Positions 41,729 through 49,865 of a stretch of DNA of 64,000 nucleotides are shown here, piece by piece. A model generated the notes under the pieces. It saw only the letters and a program-made list of their open reading frames with translations. It was not told where the DNA came from and searched no databases. A program made the position numbers and the translations under genes. This DNA comes from Rheinheimera sp. (GTDB lineage: Bacteria; Pseudomonadota; Gammaproteobacteria; Enterobacterales; Alteromonadaceae): the NCBI GenBank assembly GCA_003543135.1, contig DPJG01000032.1, forward strand, positions 331,460 through 395,459. Reading direction: 5' to 3'. How positions within the stretch are numbered: position 1 is the first letter of the stretch; the number at the start of each line of letters is the position of its first letter.

Positions 41729-44700
41729 CTAATGAAAATTACGGGCTGCAGTGGCAAGTTCAGGCAAGCAGTGGTCCATGCTTTGTAGTTGTCCGGCGAT
41801 CACATGGATCACTTCACCACTGCGTTGTAACTGTCCCGCCACCTGAAGAATACGGCTGGTTAAAAAAGCGGTTTTATCACGTTGTGCAATAGTGCGCCAC
41901 ACCACCACATTGACCAGCCCGGTTTCATCTTCCAGCGTGATGAAGGTTACCCCACCGGCAGTGCCAGGGCTTTGCCGGCAGGTGACCAAACCAGCCACCT
42001 GCACCGGCAGCTGGTTGGCAAGCCTGGGTAAATCCATGGCCTTTTGACTTTTTTTCAAAAAGCCGGCCTGGCGTAATAACGCCAGTGGATGTTCATCCAG
42101 ACTAAGCCCCAGCTGGCGGTAGTCTTCCAGTACATTGCTGATGGCTTTGGGGGCCGGTAGCGGGCAGTAGGCGGTCTCTTCAGCTACGGCAAACAGCGGT
42201 AAAGTGTCCAGCTGGTCTTGTAGCTGCCAGCGGCTGGCATAGCGGTGGCCACTGAGCTGCTTTAAAGCACCGGCGCTGGCCAGTTTTTCCAGTTCAGCTT
42301 TGCCGGCGCCACATTGTTTCAGTACCGTCAGTGAGGCAAAACCAGTTGCCGGGCGTTTTGCCAGCAGCAATGTTGTGCTGGCCTGAGACAGGCCTTTCAC
42401 CAGTTGCAAACCAAGCCGTAATGCCCGGCCATCTGCTGTTGTTTCTATCTGATGTTGCCAGGCCGAATGCTGGATACACACAGGTAAAATGGTGACGCCT
42501 TGCCGGCGGGCATCCTGCACCAGCTGCGAGGCACTGTAAAAGCCCATAGGTAAGCTATTGAGTAAACTCGTAAAAAACTCAAGTGGGTAATAATGTTTTA
42601 ACCAGGCGGAAGCATAAGCCAATAAGGCAAAACTGGCTGAATGTGACTCGGGAAATCCATATTCACCAAAACCACAAATTTGCTGGAAAATCTGTTCGGC
42701 ATACTGCTGGCTGTAACCTCTGGCCAGCATACCGGCAATCAGTTTGGGTCTGAATTGCTCCAGTTCACCGGTTTTTTTCCAGCTGGCCATGGCGCGGCGC
42801 AGTTGGTCGGCTTCACCGCCACTAAAACCTGCCGCCACCATCGCCAGTTTAATCACCTGCTCCTGAAAAATGGGCACGCCCATGGTGCGGCCCAGCACCT
42901 GCTCCAGCTCTTTTGACGGATAACTGACAGGCTCCAGGCCTGCACGGCGGCGTAAAAACGGATGCACCATATCACCCTGAATAGGGCCAGGCCGCACTAT
43001 GGCGATTTGGATCACCAGATCATAAAAACAGGCCGGTTTGAGTCTGGGCAGCATGCTCATCTGAGCACGGGATTCAATCTGAAAAAGCCCGACTGTATTG
43101 GCTTGCTGGATCATCTGATATACAGCCGGATCGTCGCCGCTATTGCTGATCCCGGCCAGCGTCAGTGCTGTGTTTGCTGTGTGATTCACCAGTTGCAGGC
43201 ATTTTTTCAGTGCGCTCAGCATACCAAGCGCCAGAATATCAACTTTGAGCAAACCCAGGGTTTCCAAATCGTCTTTATCCCACTGGATCACGGTGCGTTC
43301 GCTCATGCTGGCATTTTCCACCGGCACCAGCTCATACAAAGGTCCGGCCGAAATGACAAAACCACCCACATGCTGGGATAAATGCCTTGGAAAACCGCGG
43401 ATTTGGCTGATCAGGCTGATCAGCTGCTGGTGTTTGGGCTCGGCCGGGTCAAAACCATAGTTGGTCAGTTGCTGCCACCAGCTTTGGCTGGGATCACGCC
43501 TGTTGATCTGTTGCAGCCATTGCTCCAGTTGCAGCGGGTGAAAACCCAGCGCTTTGCCAACATCACGCAGGCTGCTGCGAAAACGATAACTGACCACAGT
43601 GGCGGCCAAAGCTGCTCTTTGCCGGCCATATTTGCGGTAAATATACTGAATCACTTCTTCGCGCCTTTGATGCTCAAAATCCACATCAATATCAGGGGGT
43701 TCGGCCCGCTCTTTTGAAATAAAACGTTCAAACAACACCGATATTTTGCGCGGATCTACAGCTGTGATGCCAAGGCAATAACAGACCACTGAGTTAGCGG
43801 CTGAGCCCCGGCCCTGATACAAAATGTGCTGGCTTTTGGCAAAGTGCACCAGATCGGCAATGGTCAGAAAATAATAGGGGTAATTCAGCTCAGCAATCAG
43901 TGCCATTTCTTTATCAATAAGCTGCTGAATATCGGCAGGCACGCCGCCCGGGAAACGCTCATCGGCGCCCTGGCTGACCAGTTGCTGCAGATGTTCAATC
44001 GCAGTTTTACCTTTTGGCACCAGCTCAGCCGGGTATTCGTATTGTAAGCTGCCAAGGTTAAAGTGACACAAAGCGGCGATGTGACAGCTTTGCTCAAGCA
44101 AAGCTGCATCAAACAGCCGTTGCAGCTTGGTTATTGGCCTTAAACAACGTTCGGCATTTGGGCTTAGGGCAAAACCGGCTTGTTCAACTGTGGTGCCAAG
44201 GCGGATGGCGGTTAGCACATGCTGGAGCGGCAGCATGCTTGCCTGATGCATCAGTACTGCGCCTACAGCAGTGCTGCGCAGCCCAAACTCCCGGGTAAGT
44301 GCCTGACAATGCTGCTGATATTGGGCATCTGTTGCAGTTAATAACCTTTGCTGAGCCAGATACAACCGCTGGTTAAAATGCTGCACCAACCAGCGCGCCC
44401 AGCGTCTGTCTGCCGGGCCACCTTGTGGCAACCAGAGCACCAGGCAATAACGGCAGCTTTTTAAATCCCAGATATTCAGCTGATACTGGCCTTTGCTGGC
44501 GCGGCGGCGGCTATTGCTGATAATACGGCACAGCTCAGCATAAGCGGCACGGCAAGGGCAGAGCAGCACCAGTTCTAAGTCGGGCGGTAATTTGAATAAA
44601 GAGCCCACAATCAGCTTTAGCGGCAGTTGTTGCTCGCGAATGCGCCGGTAAGCGCGAACCACACCAGCCACTGAACATTCATCAGTGATGGCAAGCGCCT

Positions 44701-44800
44701 GATAACCAAGTTGTTGAGCGTTATCAACCAGTTGCTCCGGGCTGGAAGCGCCGGTTAAAAAAGAAAAATTGCTTTGGCAAAACAGCTCTGCATAAGTCAT
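41729..44800 (-). CDS. dnaE2: Error-prone DNA polymerase DnaE2
   Basis: A 1023-residue C-family polymerase. It has an N-terminal PHP domain (YAELFCQSNFSFLTGASSPEQL...ITDECSVAG), polymerase palm and fingers with the catalytic PPDIDVDFEH near residue 378, and a C-terminal OB-fold region (VQVAGLVTCRQ...GVTFITLEDETG). DnaE2 performs mutagenic translesion synthesis with ImuA and ImuB. I start at ATG 44800, which overlaps the imuB stop by one base (TGATG), instead of 23 codons earlier. It is the last gene of the SOS cassette. Confidence 0.95.
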   Translation of the reverse strand: MTYAELFCQSNFSFLTGASSPEQLVDNAQQLGYQALAITDECSVAGVVRAYRRIREQQLPLKLIVGSLFKLPPDLELVLLCPCRAAYAELCRIISNSRRRASKGQYQLNIWDLKSCRYCLVLWLPQGGPADRRWARWLVQHFNQRLYLAQQRLLTATDAQYQQHCQALTREFGLRSTAVGAVLMHQASMLPLQHVLTAIRLGTTVEQAGFALSPNAERCLRPITKLQRLFDAALLEQSCHIAALCHFNLGSLQYEYPAELVPKGKTAIEHLQQLVSQGADERFPGGVPADIQQLIDKEMALIAELNYPYYFLTIADLVHFAKSQHILYQGRGSAANSVVCYCLGITAVDPRKISVLFERFISKERAEPPDIDVDFEHQRREEVIQYIYRKYGRQRAALAATVVSYRFRSSLRDVGKALGFHPLQLEQWLQQINRRDPSQSWWQQLTNYGFDPAEPKHQQLISLISQIRGFPRHLSQHVGGFVISAGPLYELVPVENASMSERTVIQWDKDDLETLGLLKVDILALGMLSALKKCLQLVNHTANTALTLAGISNSGDDPAVYQMIQQANTVGLFQIESRAQMSMLPRLKPACFYDLVIQIAIVRPGPIQGDMVHPFLRRRAGLEPVSYPSKELEQVLGRTMGVPIFQEQVIKLAMVAAGFSGGEADQLRRAMASWKKTGELEQFRPKLIAGMLARGYSQQYAEQIFQQICGFGEYGFPESHSASFALLAYASAWLKHYYPLEFFTSLLNSLPMGFYSASQLVQDARRQGVTILPVCIQHSAWQHQIETTADGRALRLGLQLVKGLSQASTTLLLAKRPATGFASLTVLKQCGAGKAELEKLASAGALKQLSGHRYASRWQLQDQLDTLPLFAVAEETAYCPLPAPKAISNVLEDYRQLGLSLDEHPLALLRQAGFLKKSQKAMDLPRLANQLPVQVAGLVTCRQSPGTAGGVTFITLEDETGLVNVVVWRTIAQRDKTAFLTSRILQVAGQLQRSGEVIHVIAGQLQSMDHCLPELATAARNFH

Positions 44801-46512
44801 CAGGCAAAGTACCCCTGCAGATACCAGCCCGTTTTGTCTCTGAACAACCAGCACCACTGGCCTTTGCAATTGCGGCCAATCTGATAATCACGTTCTATTG
44901 GCTGGCCGTCCCACCAGCCGCTGACCAGGCGTTCGACTCCGGGTTGTAACTGCACCGGCTCCTGGAGTGGTACAGGTGTTGTCAGTAAAAAAGCCGGTCT
45001 GAATAAGTCAAAATTGTGATGCTCCGCCTGTTTTAATTTGGCACCAGGAGCTGTGCCTCTCTGGTTTACTTCAGCGCTTTTTATGTTTGTATCTTCTGTT
45101 GCCCGAGCGCTGGTCAAAGTTGTAGTGCAGGCACTCTGATACGAAGTGTCGCTGATAGGGCGGTTTTTTGTTTTTAGTGGCGGTACAGTGCCGCTGCTTA
45201 ATGGCAGGCACTGATTTGCTTTGTCTGGTCTGTGTGCTGGTACAGTGTTGAGTTGAAACAGCAGCTCAGGGCCAAATTTAGCCAATAACAAAGATTGCAG
45301 CTGAGCAGGTGTTAGGGCTGTTGTGGAACGGTCAAACAAGGCCAGTGCTTGCTCTGGGCGCAAACAAGCCTGCCGGGCACAGAGCTTCAGCTGTACCACA
45401 GGCGCCTTGAGTTTCAGCTGTTCCAGCTGCAGCTGACATAAGGTTAGCCAGCGCTGGTACTGGTATTCTCCCTGGGCTGACTGTATCGACAGCTGTAAAG
45501 GTTCTCCTTGTTGCAGCTGTAACTGCAGCTCCAACAGATAACAATATTGTGCCCGCTGCAGCAAATAAGCCTGTAGTTTTTTTAACAATAACGTCAGCGG
45601 CCCTTGCAGCTGTGCAACAAACTCACACTGATACAACAGCTCCAGCTGCGCCGAAAACTGCTCAGGCGGTTGATAAAACTGCAGGTCGGATGGACGCTCG
45701 CCACTAAGCTCCTCTAAATAAAGACACAGCGTTTTTGTAAAACGCCGGCTCAGTTCAGCTTTAGGTAATGCCTGTAACTGCGAAAGCCGAACTATCCCCA
45801 AAGCTCTGAGCTGCTGCAGCACATCGTTGGGCAGTGCGCTGGCCGCCAGATTGCATTGCGCCGTGCTGGCCCGTTGTAAGTCAGTGGCCAGCTGTTGCAG
45901 CTGTGCTGGTGGGAGCCTGTTGCCGGCCTTGCTTGCCAATGCCGCTGTGGTGTTTTTTCGCTGGGTTGTTGTCACATTTGGGTCTGTTACACCTGCTTCT
46001 GATGTAAAAAACGGCAGTGTAAAAGGCTGATCACAGGCCAGTAAACGGGCCGCAGCTGCTGTGTGACCTGCGCCCAGCAAAATATGCACCCTGGGAAATT
46101 GTTGACGCAGCAAGAACAACAAAGGCGCCAGCCCACCATAAAGCTGCAGCATAGGATCAACTCTCAGCCATAAAGCCGCCGGTGCATCCAGCGCCAGATC
46201 GGCACAATAGAGATACAACTGACTGGCCAGCTGTTGCAGCTGGTTATGTTCCAGCTCAGGCTGATAAGGGATGAGCTGCACATCAGGCGAAAATGCACAG
46301 GCCATGCTGATGTTATGCCCAAGGCAAATACCGGCCTGCTGTGCCGCCTTATTGAGCTGGCAGACCTGTAGTTTTTGATTGTCTATCAGGCAAATAGCAG
46401 GTTCAACTCCGGTGGTTGTGGCACTGTCACTGGCGGGTGGAGCCTTGAGTTCCTGATACAACAAATCAAGTTGTAATGAAGGAAAACGCAGATATAACCA
46501 AAGTGCATTCAT
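44800..46512 (-). CDS. imuB: ImuB, catalytically inactive Y-family polymerase-like protein
   Basis: A 570-residue Y-family-related protein. The N-terminal LWLYLRFPSLQLDLLYQ and LWLRVDPMLQLYGGL blocks are typical of ImuB, which lacks the polymerase acidic residues and acts as an adaptor linking DnaE2 to the beta clamp. The C-terminal tail (about 400-570) is longer and Thr/Ser/Lys-rich with WWDGQPIERDYQ and WYLQGYF at the end. It is ten bases after imuA and overlaps dnaE2. Confidence 0.93.
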   Translation of the reverse strand: MNALWLYLRFPSLQLDLLYQELKAPPASDSATTTGVEPAICLIDNQKLQVCQLNKAAQQAGICLGHNISMACAFSPDVQLIPYQPELEHNQLQQLASQLYLYCADLALDAPAALWLRVDPMLQLYGGLAPLLFLLRQQFPRVHILLGAGHTAAAARLLACDQPFTLPFFTSEAGVTDPNVTTTQRKNTTAALASKAGNRLPPAQLQQLATDLQRASTAQCNLAASALPNDVLQQLRALGIVRLSQLQALPKAELSRRFTKTLCLYLEELSGERPSDLQFYQPPEQFSAQLELLYQCEFVAQLQGPLTLLLKKLQAYLLQRAQYCYLLELQLQLQQGEPLQLSIQSAQGEYQYQRWLTLCQLQLEQLKLKAPVVQLKLCARQACLRPEQALALFDRSTTALTPAQLQSLLLAKFGPELLFQLNTVPAHRPDKANQCLPLSSGTVPPLKTKNRPISDTSYQSACTTTLTSARATEDTNIKSAEVNQRGTAPGAKLKQAEHHNFDLFRPAFLLTTPVPLQEPVQLQPGVERLVSGWWDGQPIERDYQIGRNCKGQWCWLFRDKTGWYLQGYFA

Positions 46513-46522
46513 TGCCGCTATC

Positions 46523-47230
46523 TCAGGCGCTTTGGCTGAAAGCTGGAGCTGTGTTCAGACAGCTTAGTGCAGCCTGAGTTTTGCTGGCTGCTGCGGTACG
46601 TTCAGCCGGCATACACAGCTGCGGATAATGCTGTTGCCAGTCAAGCACAATACGACTGCGGTGATGGCCTCCTCTGCGTTTTAAAATATCAATGGCAATG
46701 CCCAGTGGGTGAGGGCTCAGTTGCAGGCTGAGTGCTACCGGCAGCGCAAGTTGTGATTGCAGTGGTCTGAGCAACAGATGACAGGATTGGCCTTGTTCAG
46801 CACAAAGTTGCAGTCTTTTCAGCTGTGCCACTGAAAGACTGGCCTGCCATTGTAATACGGCACTGCAACAGCCACTTTTTAAACAGACTTCGGCGGCCCA
46901 GAAGGCATCTTTGGCATTGTGTGGCGTTAAAATCAGCAGCTGAGACAGCTGCAGACCAGCCTGCTGCAGCATTTGGCCGCAAAGCTTTAGTGGTGGGGCA
47001 ATAAAAACCAACAGCTTGCCCTGTTGCTGTTGTTGCAGCAGAGGCAGTAACAACCGCAGCTCGCCAATCCCAAGCTGACTTTGAAGATCAATCACAGTAT
47101 GCAGCGGCCAGCCACCGGCCAGCGCTTGATCTAATTCGTGAAAACCGGTACTGACCACAGCAGTGGTTGCCTGTACTTCACTGAGTCGCCAGACTTTTCC
47201 TGTGGCTGTTAGTTTTGACAAAGCAGACAT
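46523..47230 (-). CDS. imuA: ImuA, SOS mutagenesis RecA-like protein
   Basis: A 235-residue ImuA protein, distantly related to RecA/SulA. It shows the opening block GFHELDQALAGGWPLHTVIDLQS and later LLLRPLQSQLALPVALSLQLSP and IDILKRRGGHH, as in gammaproteobacterial ImuA. It works with ImuB and DnaE2 in DNA-damage-induced mutagenesis. It heads the operon, and its start is 17 bases from a symmetric LexA box, so LexA repression is expected. Confidence 0.92.
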   Translation of the reverse strand: MSALSKLTATGKVWRLSEVQATTAVVSTGFHELDQALAGGWPLHTVIDLQSQLGIGELRLLLPLLQQQQQGKLLVFIAPPLKLCGQMLQQAGLQLSQLLILTPHNAKDAFWAAEVCLKSGCCSAVLQWQASLSVAQLKRLQLCAEQGQSCHLLLRPLQSQLALPVALSLQLSPHPLGIAIDILKRRGGHHRSRIVLDWQQHYPQLCMPAERTAAASKTQAALSCLNTAPAFSQSA

Positions 47231-47246
47231 AAAAATACACCAAGCA

Positions 47247-47262
47247 CTGTATATAAATACAG
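47247..47262 (-). promoter_or_regulatory. LexA (SOS) box of the imuA-imuB-dnaE2 operon
   Basis: On the minus strand CTGTATTTATATACAG keeps the full CTGT-N8-ACAG consensus with an all-A/T centre, 17 bases upstream of the imuA ATG. This position and symmetry are those of a strong LexA operator. Confidence 0.92.
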
Positions 47263-47318
47263 TATATCTATTTTTTTGCTCAGTGCAATTTGCATCTGAA
47301 AATGTTGCAGCCCTTGCC

Positions 47319-47551
47319 TTGTAACAAATTGTTGGAACCGTCTTTGGGACTGAGTGTGGAGCACATTTAAAATCAGCCAGTTAAGTCTAAGCCTACCGTT
47401 CATCCCGGCTCTGTTGTTACACAGCAGATCGGCAAAATAACAACCTTTGATTGCCGCCCTGCAAGTATTAAACAGAGCTCTGGCATTCTTCTGCCGGGGA
47501 GTTTTGTGCAGTGAAGGCCATCGCCAGGCTCCGGGAGCCGCAGTTATGCGG
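47319..47551 (+). promoter_or_regulatory. Conserved leader of the first DUF3718 gene
   Basis: Blocks shared with the second copy: TTGTAACAAATTGTTGG (47319-47335); the inverted repeat GTTGTTA (47413-47419) with TAACAAC (47438-47444) enclosing GCAGATCGGC; and the hairpin CCGCA-GTTA-TGCGG (47538-47551) followed by TAAAAAATGGAAT. The last hairpin is 31 bases before the start. It may be a promoter/operator plus an mRNA structure. Confidence 0.6.
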
Positions 47552-47581
47552 TAAAAAATGGAATGAAGAAGGAGTATGATG

Positions 47582-47965
47582 ATGAGAACATTCAGTTCGG
47601 TTCTGCTAGGGGTTTGTTTGCTGGGGGCCAGTGCTGCACAAGCAGCAGTTTATGTCGCTGGTGATAAAAGTCCGGAAACCCGGTTATGCGTCAGTGCGGC
47701 GATGGACAATGCTTTTGGTTTTGTGATGAAGATGCGCCAAAGTCATCTGACAACCCGTTATATTGCCCATCGTATTAGCTGTAATGGCAAAAACATCACT
47801 GCTTTTGCTTATGACGCCGGTAATATCCAAAACTACCGGAAATTAAGTCGTTACAACCGAAGTTATGTTGAAATCAAAGATCTGGCACAAGTTCCGGCGC
47901 TAAAAGCTACCGGGACTGTTGTAGTGATCCAGGGAGGTAGCGAGGCATTATTCATCAGTAACTAA
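47582..47965 (+). CDS. DUF3718 family secreted protein, copy 1
   Basis: A 127-residue exported DUF3718 protein: signal peptide to about residue 20 (ASAAQAA), then a small domain with two cysteines (RLCVSAAM, ISCNGKNI) likely forming a disulfide. Its function is unknown. Three ATG codons are in tandem (47576, 47579, 47582); I use the third because AAGGAG is then at normal spacing and it aligns with the start of copy 2. It is very similar to copy 2 and shares its leader, so it is the product of a recent tandem duplication. It ends in a strong terminator. Confidence 0.85.
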   Translation: MRTFSSVLLGVCLLGASAAQAAVYVAGDKSPETRLCVSAAMDNAFGFVMKMRQSHLTTRYIAHRISCNGKNITAFAYDAGNIQNYRKLSRYNRSYVEIKDLAQVPALKATGTVVVIQGGSEALFISN

Positions 47966-47985
47966 GCACTGTGGTTATGCAGACT

Positions 47986-48020
47986 AAAAAGCTTCCCGGC
48001 ACTGTGCCGGGAAGCTTTTT
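47986..48020 (+). terminator. Terminator after DUF3718 copy 1
   Basis: A perfect 16-bp stem (47986-48001 with 48005-48020) with AAAAA and TTTTT ends across a 3-nt loop. Confidence 0.92.
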
Positions 48021-48277
48021 GCCTGAACCAGCTTTTTCCTTCGTGCCAGCATTTTTGTATTTGCCTGCCGTTTCACCCTGTTTGTTTATAATGTTGTGCC
48101 GCGCTGTGAGCCGAATCAGCTTATTTCATTTAACTGCGGCCAGGCCTGTTTCTTTTATAAAAGCCAGTCTGTTTTGTAAAAACCAGTCTGAGTTGTGGTG
48201 TAACTCAGTTCCGATCTGAGAGTCTGTCCTGTGTTTTGTAAAGCGTCATCTGCATTTTGCTTTTGTGCGGCGCTGGC

Positions 48278-48493
48278 TTGTAACAAATTGTTGGGATGCC
48301 TTGTGCTATAAGGTTGTAAAAATTCGAAAAAACAGACGGTTAGGCCTTGGCTTACCGTTCATCCCTGTTCTGTTGTTACATCGCAGATCGGCAAAATAAC
48401 AACCTTTTTGCCATCTCCTGCAACTATTAAACGGAGTTCTGGTGTGCCGGTATGGCAGTGCATCATCAGTACCCGGGAGCCGCATTCGTGCGG
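48278..48493 (+). promoter_or_regulatory. Conserved leader of the second DUF3718 gene
   Basis: TTGTAACAAATTGTTGG (48278-48294), GTTGTTA/TAACAAC (48372-48378 and 48397-48403) and CCGCA-TTCG-TGCGG (48480-48493) correspond block by block to the leader of copy 1. The last hairpin stem is identical but its loop has changed from GTTA to the stable TTCG tetraloop, consistent with selection on structure. Confidence 0.6.
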
Positions 48494-48523
48494 TAAAAAA
48501 TGGAATAAGGCAGGAGTAACATT

Positions 48524-48907
48524 ATGCGAGTTTTCACATCTGTTTTGCTTGGGGTTTGTTTGCTGGGCGCCAGTGCTGCACAGGCAGCAATTTATGTGGC
48601 TGCTGATAAAAGTCCGGCAACCCGTTTATGTGTAAGTGCGGCCATGGACAGTGCTGTTGGCTTTGTGATCAAAATGCGTGAAAGCAATATGACACGTCCT
48701 TTTATTGCCAATCGTATTACCTGTAATGGCAAAAACATTACCACTTTTGCTTATGAAGCCGGTAACACCAAAAATTATCAGCGATTAAGCCGTTATCACC
48801 GTGGTTTTGTTGAGATCAGCGACCTGGCAAAAGTACCTGCAGTGAAAGCTACAGATGCTGTTGTCGCTATTCAGGGCGGTAGCACTGTGGTATTTGCCAG
48901 TAACTAA
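48524..48907 (+). CDS. DUF3718 family secreted protein, copy 2
   Basis: A 127-residue paralogue of copy 1, of identical length and with no gaps in comparison. The signal peptide, the two cysteines and the LSRY motif are conserved; changes are concentrated in the C-terminal 25 residues. ATG 48524 follows CAGGAG. Its function is unknown; DUF3718 proteins are small periplasmic or secreted proteins common in Shewanella and relatives. It ends in its own terminator, so the two copies are separate transcripts. Confidence 0.85.
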   Translation: MRVFTSVLLGVCLLGASAAQAAIYVAADKSPATRLCVSAAMDSAVGFVIKMRESNMTRPFIANRITCNGKNITTFAYEAGNTKNYQRLSRYHRGFVEISDLAKVPAVKATDAVVAIQGGSTVVFASN

Positions 48908-48936
48908 AGTTTTTGTTGTAGTGTGATTCTGCACAG

Positions 48937-48962
48937 CCCCGGTATCCTACCGGGGTTCTTTT
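48937..48962 (+). terminator. Terminator after DUF3718 copy 2
   Basis: CCCCGGTA (48937-48944) pairs with TACCGGGG (48948-48955) and runs into TTCTTTTTT. Confidence 0.85.
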
Positions 48963-49083
48963 TTCTGGTTATTATGAGCACTTGATCTGTATGCAAAGGC
49001 ATTGCGTATTGTTTTCTGAATGGTAAAACACTGTTTGGTTTCGTTAGCTAACGTTCTGTGAAGATGGTAGTTTTGCACGGATC

Positions 49084-49755
49084 TTGTTACGTAACTTTTT
49101 GCTGCTCATAAATAAGTTATTGGGATATATCATCTTTTTCGAGGTTGTTATCAGTCAGTTCAGCACCCATACAAGGTTAGGCCAGCATCGCGGTATTATT
49201 TTTGATTTAGATGGCACTCTGGTTGATTCACAACTAGATTTTGCTTTGTTATGCCGGTTATTGGGTTGGCCGGAGGGCACCGCCATTCTGGAGCATTTAG
49301 CCACTTTAGCTGAGTCTGAACAGCAAAAAGCCCGACACATCATTGAAGATTTTGAGTTGTCAGCCGCAGCTAAGGCCAGCTGGATGCCGGGCGCTGCTGC
49401 GCTGCTTCAGTTACTGAAACAGCGGTCGGTTCCAAGCGCCATCTTAACCCGCAATACCCGCAAGGCTACTTTGCTTTGTGCGGAAAATCTCGGGCTTGAA
49501 GTGGATCTGATCCTGACCCGCGATGATTGTGCGGCTAAACCTGACCCGGCCGGCTTACAACACATTGCCGCACAATGGCAAATGCCCTGCACTGAACTGC
49601 TGTTTGTCGGGGATTATTTGTTTGATTTACAAACTGCAGCCAATGCCGGTATGCCAAGTTGTTTATACCGCAATCAGTACAATGGTCATTTTGCCGCCAG
49701 CGCCGACTTTGTCATCGACCATTTTATTGAACTACATCAGCTTTATCACAGATAA
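49084..49755 (+). CDS. HAD family hydrolase, phosphoglycolate-phosphatase-like
   Basis: A HAD-superfamily phosphatase with all four motifs: IIFDLDGTLVDS (nucleophile Asp), ILTRN, KPDPAGL and FVGDYLFDL. The small alpha-helical cap places it with Gph/PGP-type phosphatases, which hydrolyse small phosphate esters such as 2-phosphoglycolate; the substrate is not fixed. The start is unclear: the frame opens at TTG 49084 with no good ribosome-binding site, and the first about 30 residues are hydrophobic and not family-like, so the true start probably lies nearer residue 25-30 at a non-ATG codon. Confidence 0.82.
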   Translation: MLRNFLLLINKLLGYIIFFEVVISQFSTHTRLGQHRGIIFDLDGTLVDSQLDFALLCRLLGWPEGTAILEHLATLAESEQQKARHIIEDFELSAAAKASWMPGAAALLQLLKQRSVPSAILTRNTRKATLLCAENLGLEVDLILTRDDCAAKPDPAGLQHIAAQWQMPCTELLFVGDYLFDLQTAANAGMPSCLYRNQYNGHFAASADFVIDHFIELHQLYHR

Positions 49756-49865
49756 AAGCAGCGGCCTGCAGCATCGGCACAGACATTCCTGAATGATATT
49801 GCTAAACTACAGAACAATTCGCTAAGTCAATGCCGCAAGGCACATTTTTGGTCTAAAGGTGCAGG

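Larger units (their letters stand above)
47231..47581. other. Divergent intergenic region between imuA and the first DUF3718 gene
   Basis: These 351 bases hold the LexA box and imuA promoter on the left and the leader of the first DUF3718 gene on the right (from about 47319), whose conserved blocks recur before the second DUF3718 gene. No coding sequence. Confidence 0.7.
47966..48523. other. Intergenic region between the two DUF3718 genes
   Basis: These 558 bases contain the first gene's terminator, about 250 bases with no feature I can name, and the conserved leader of the second copy from 48278. Confidence 0.6.
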
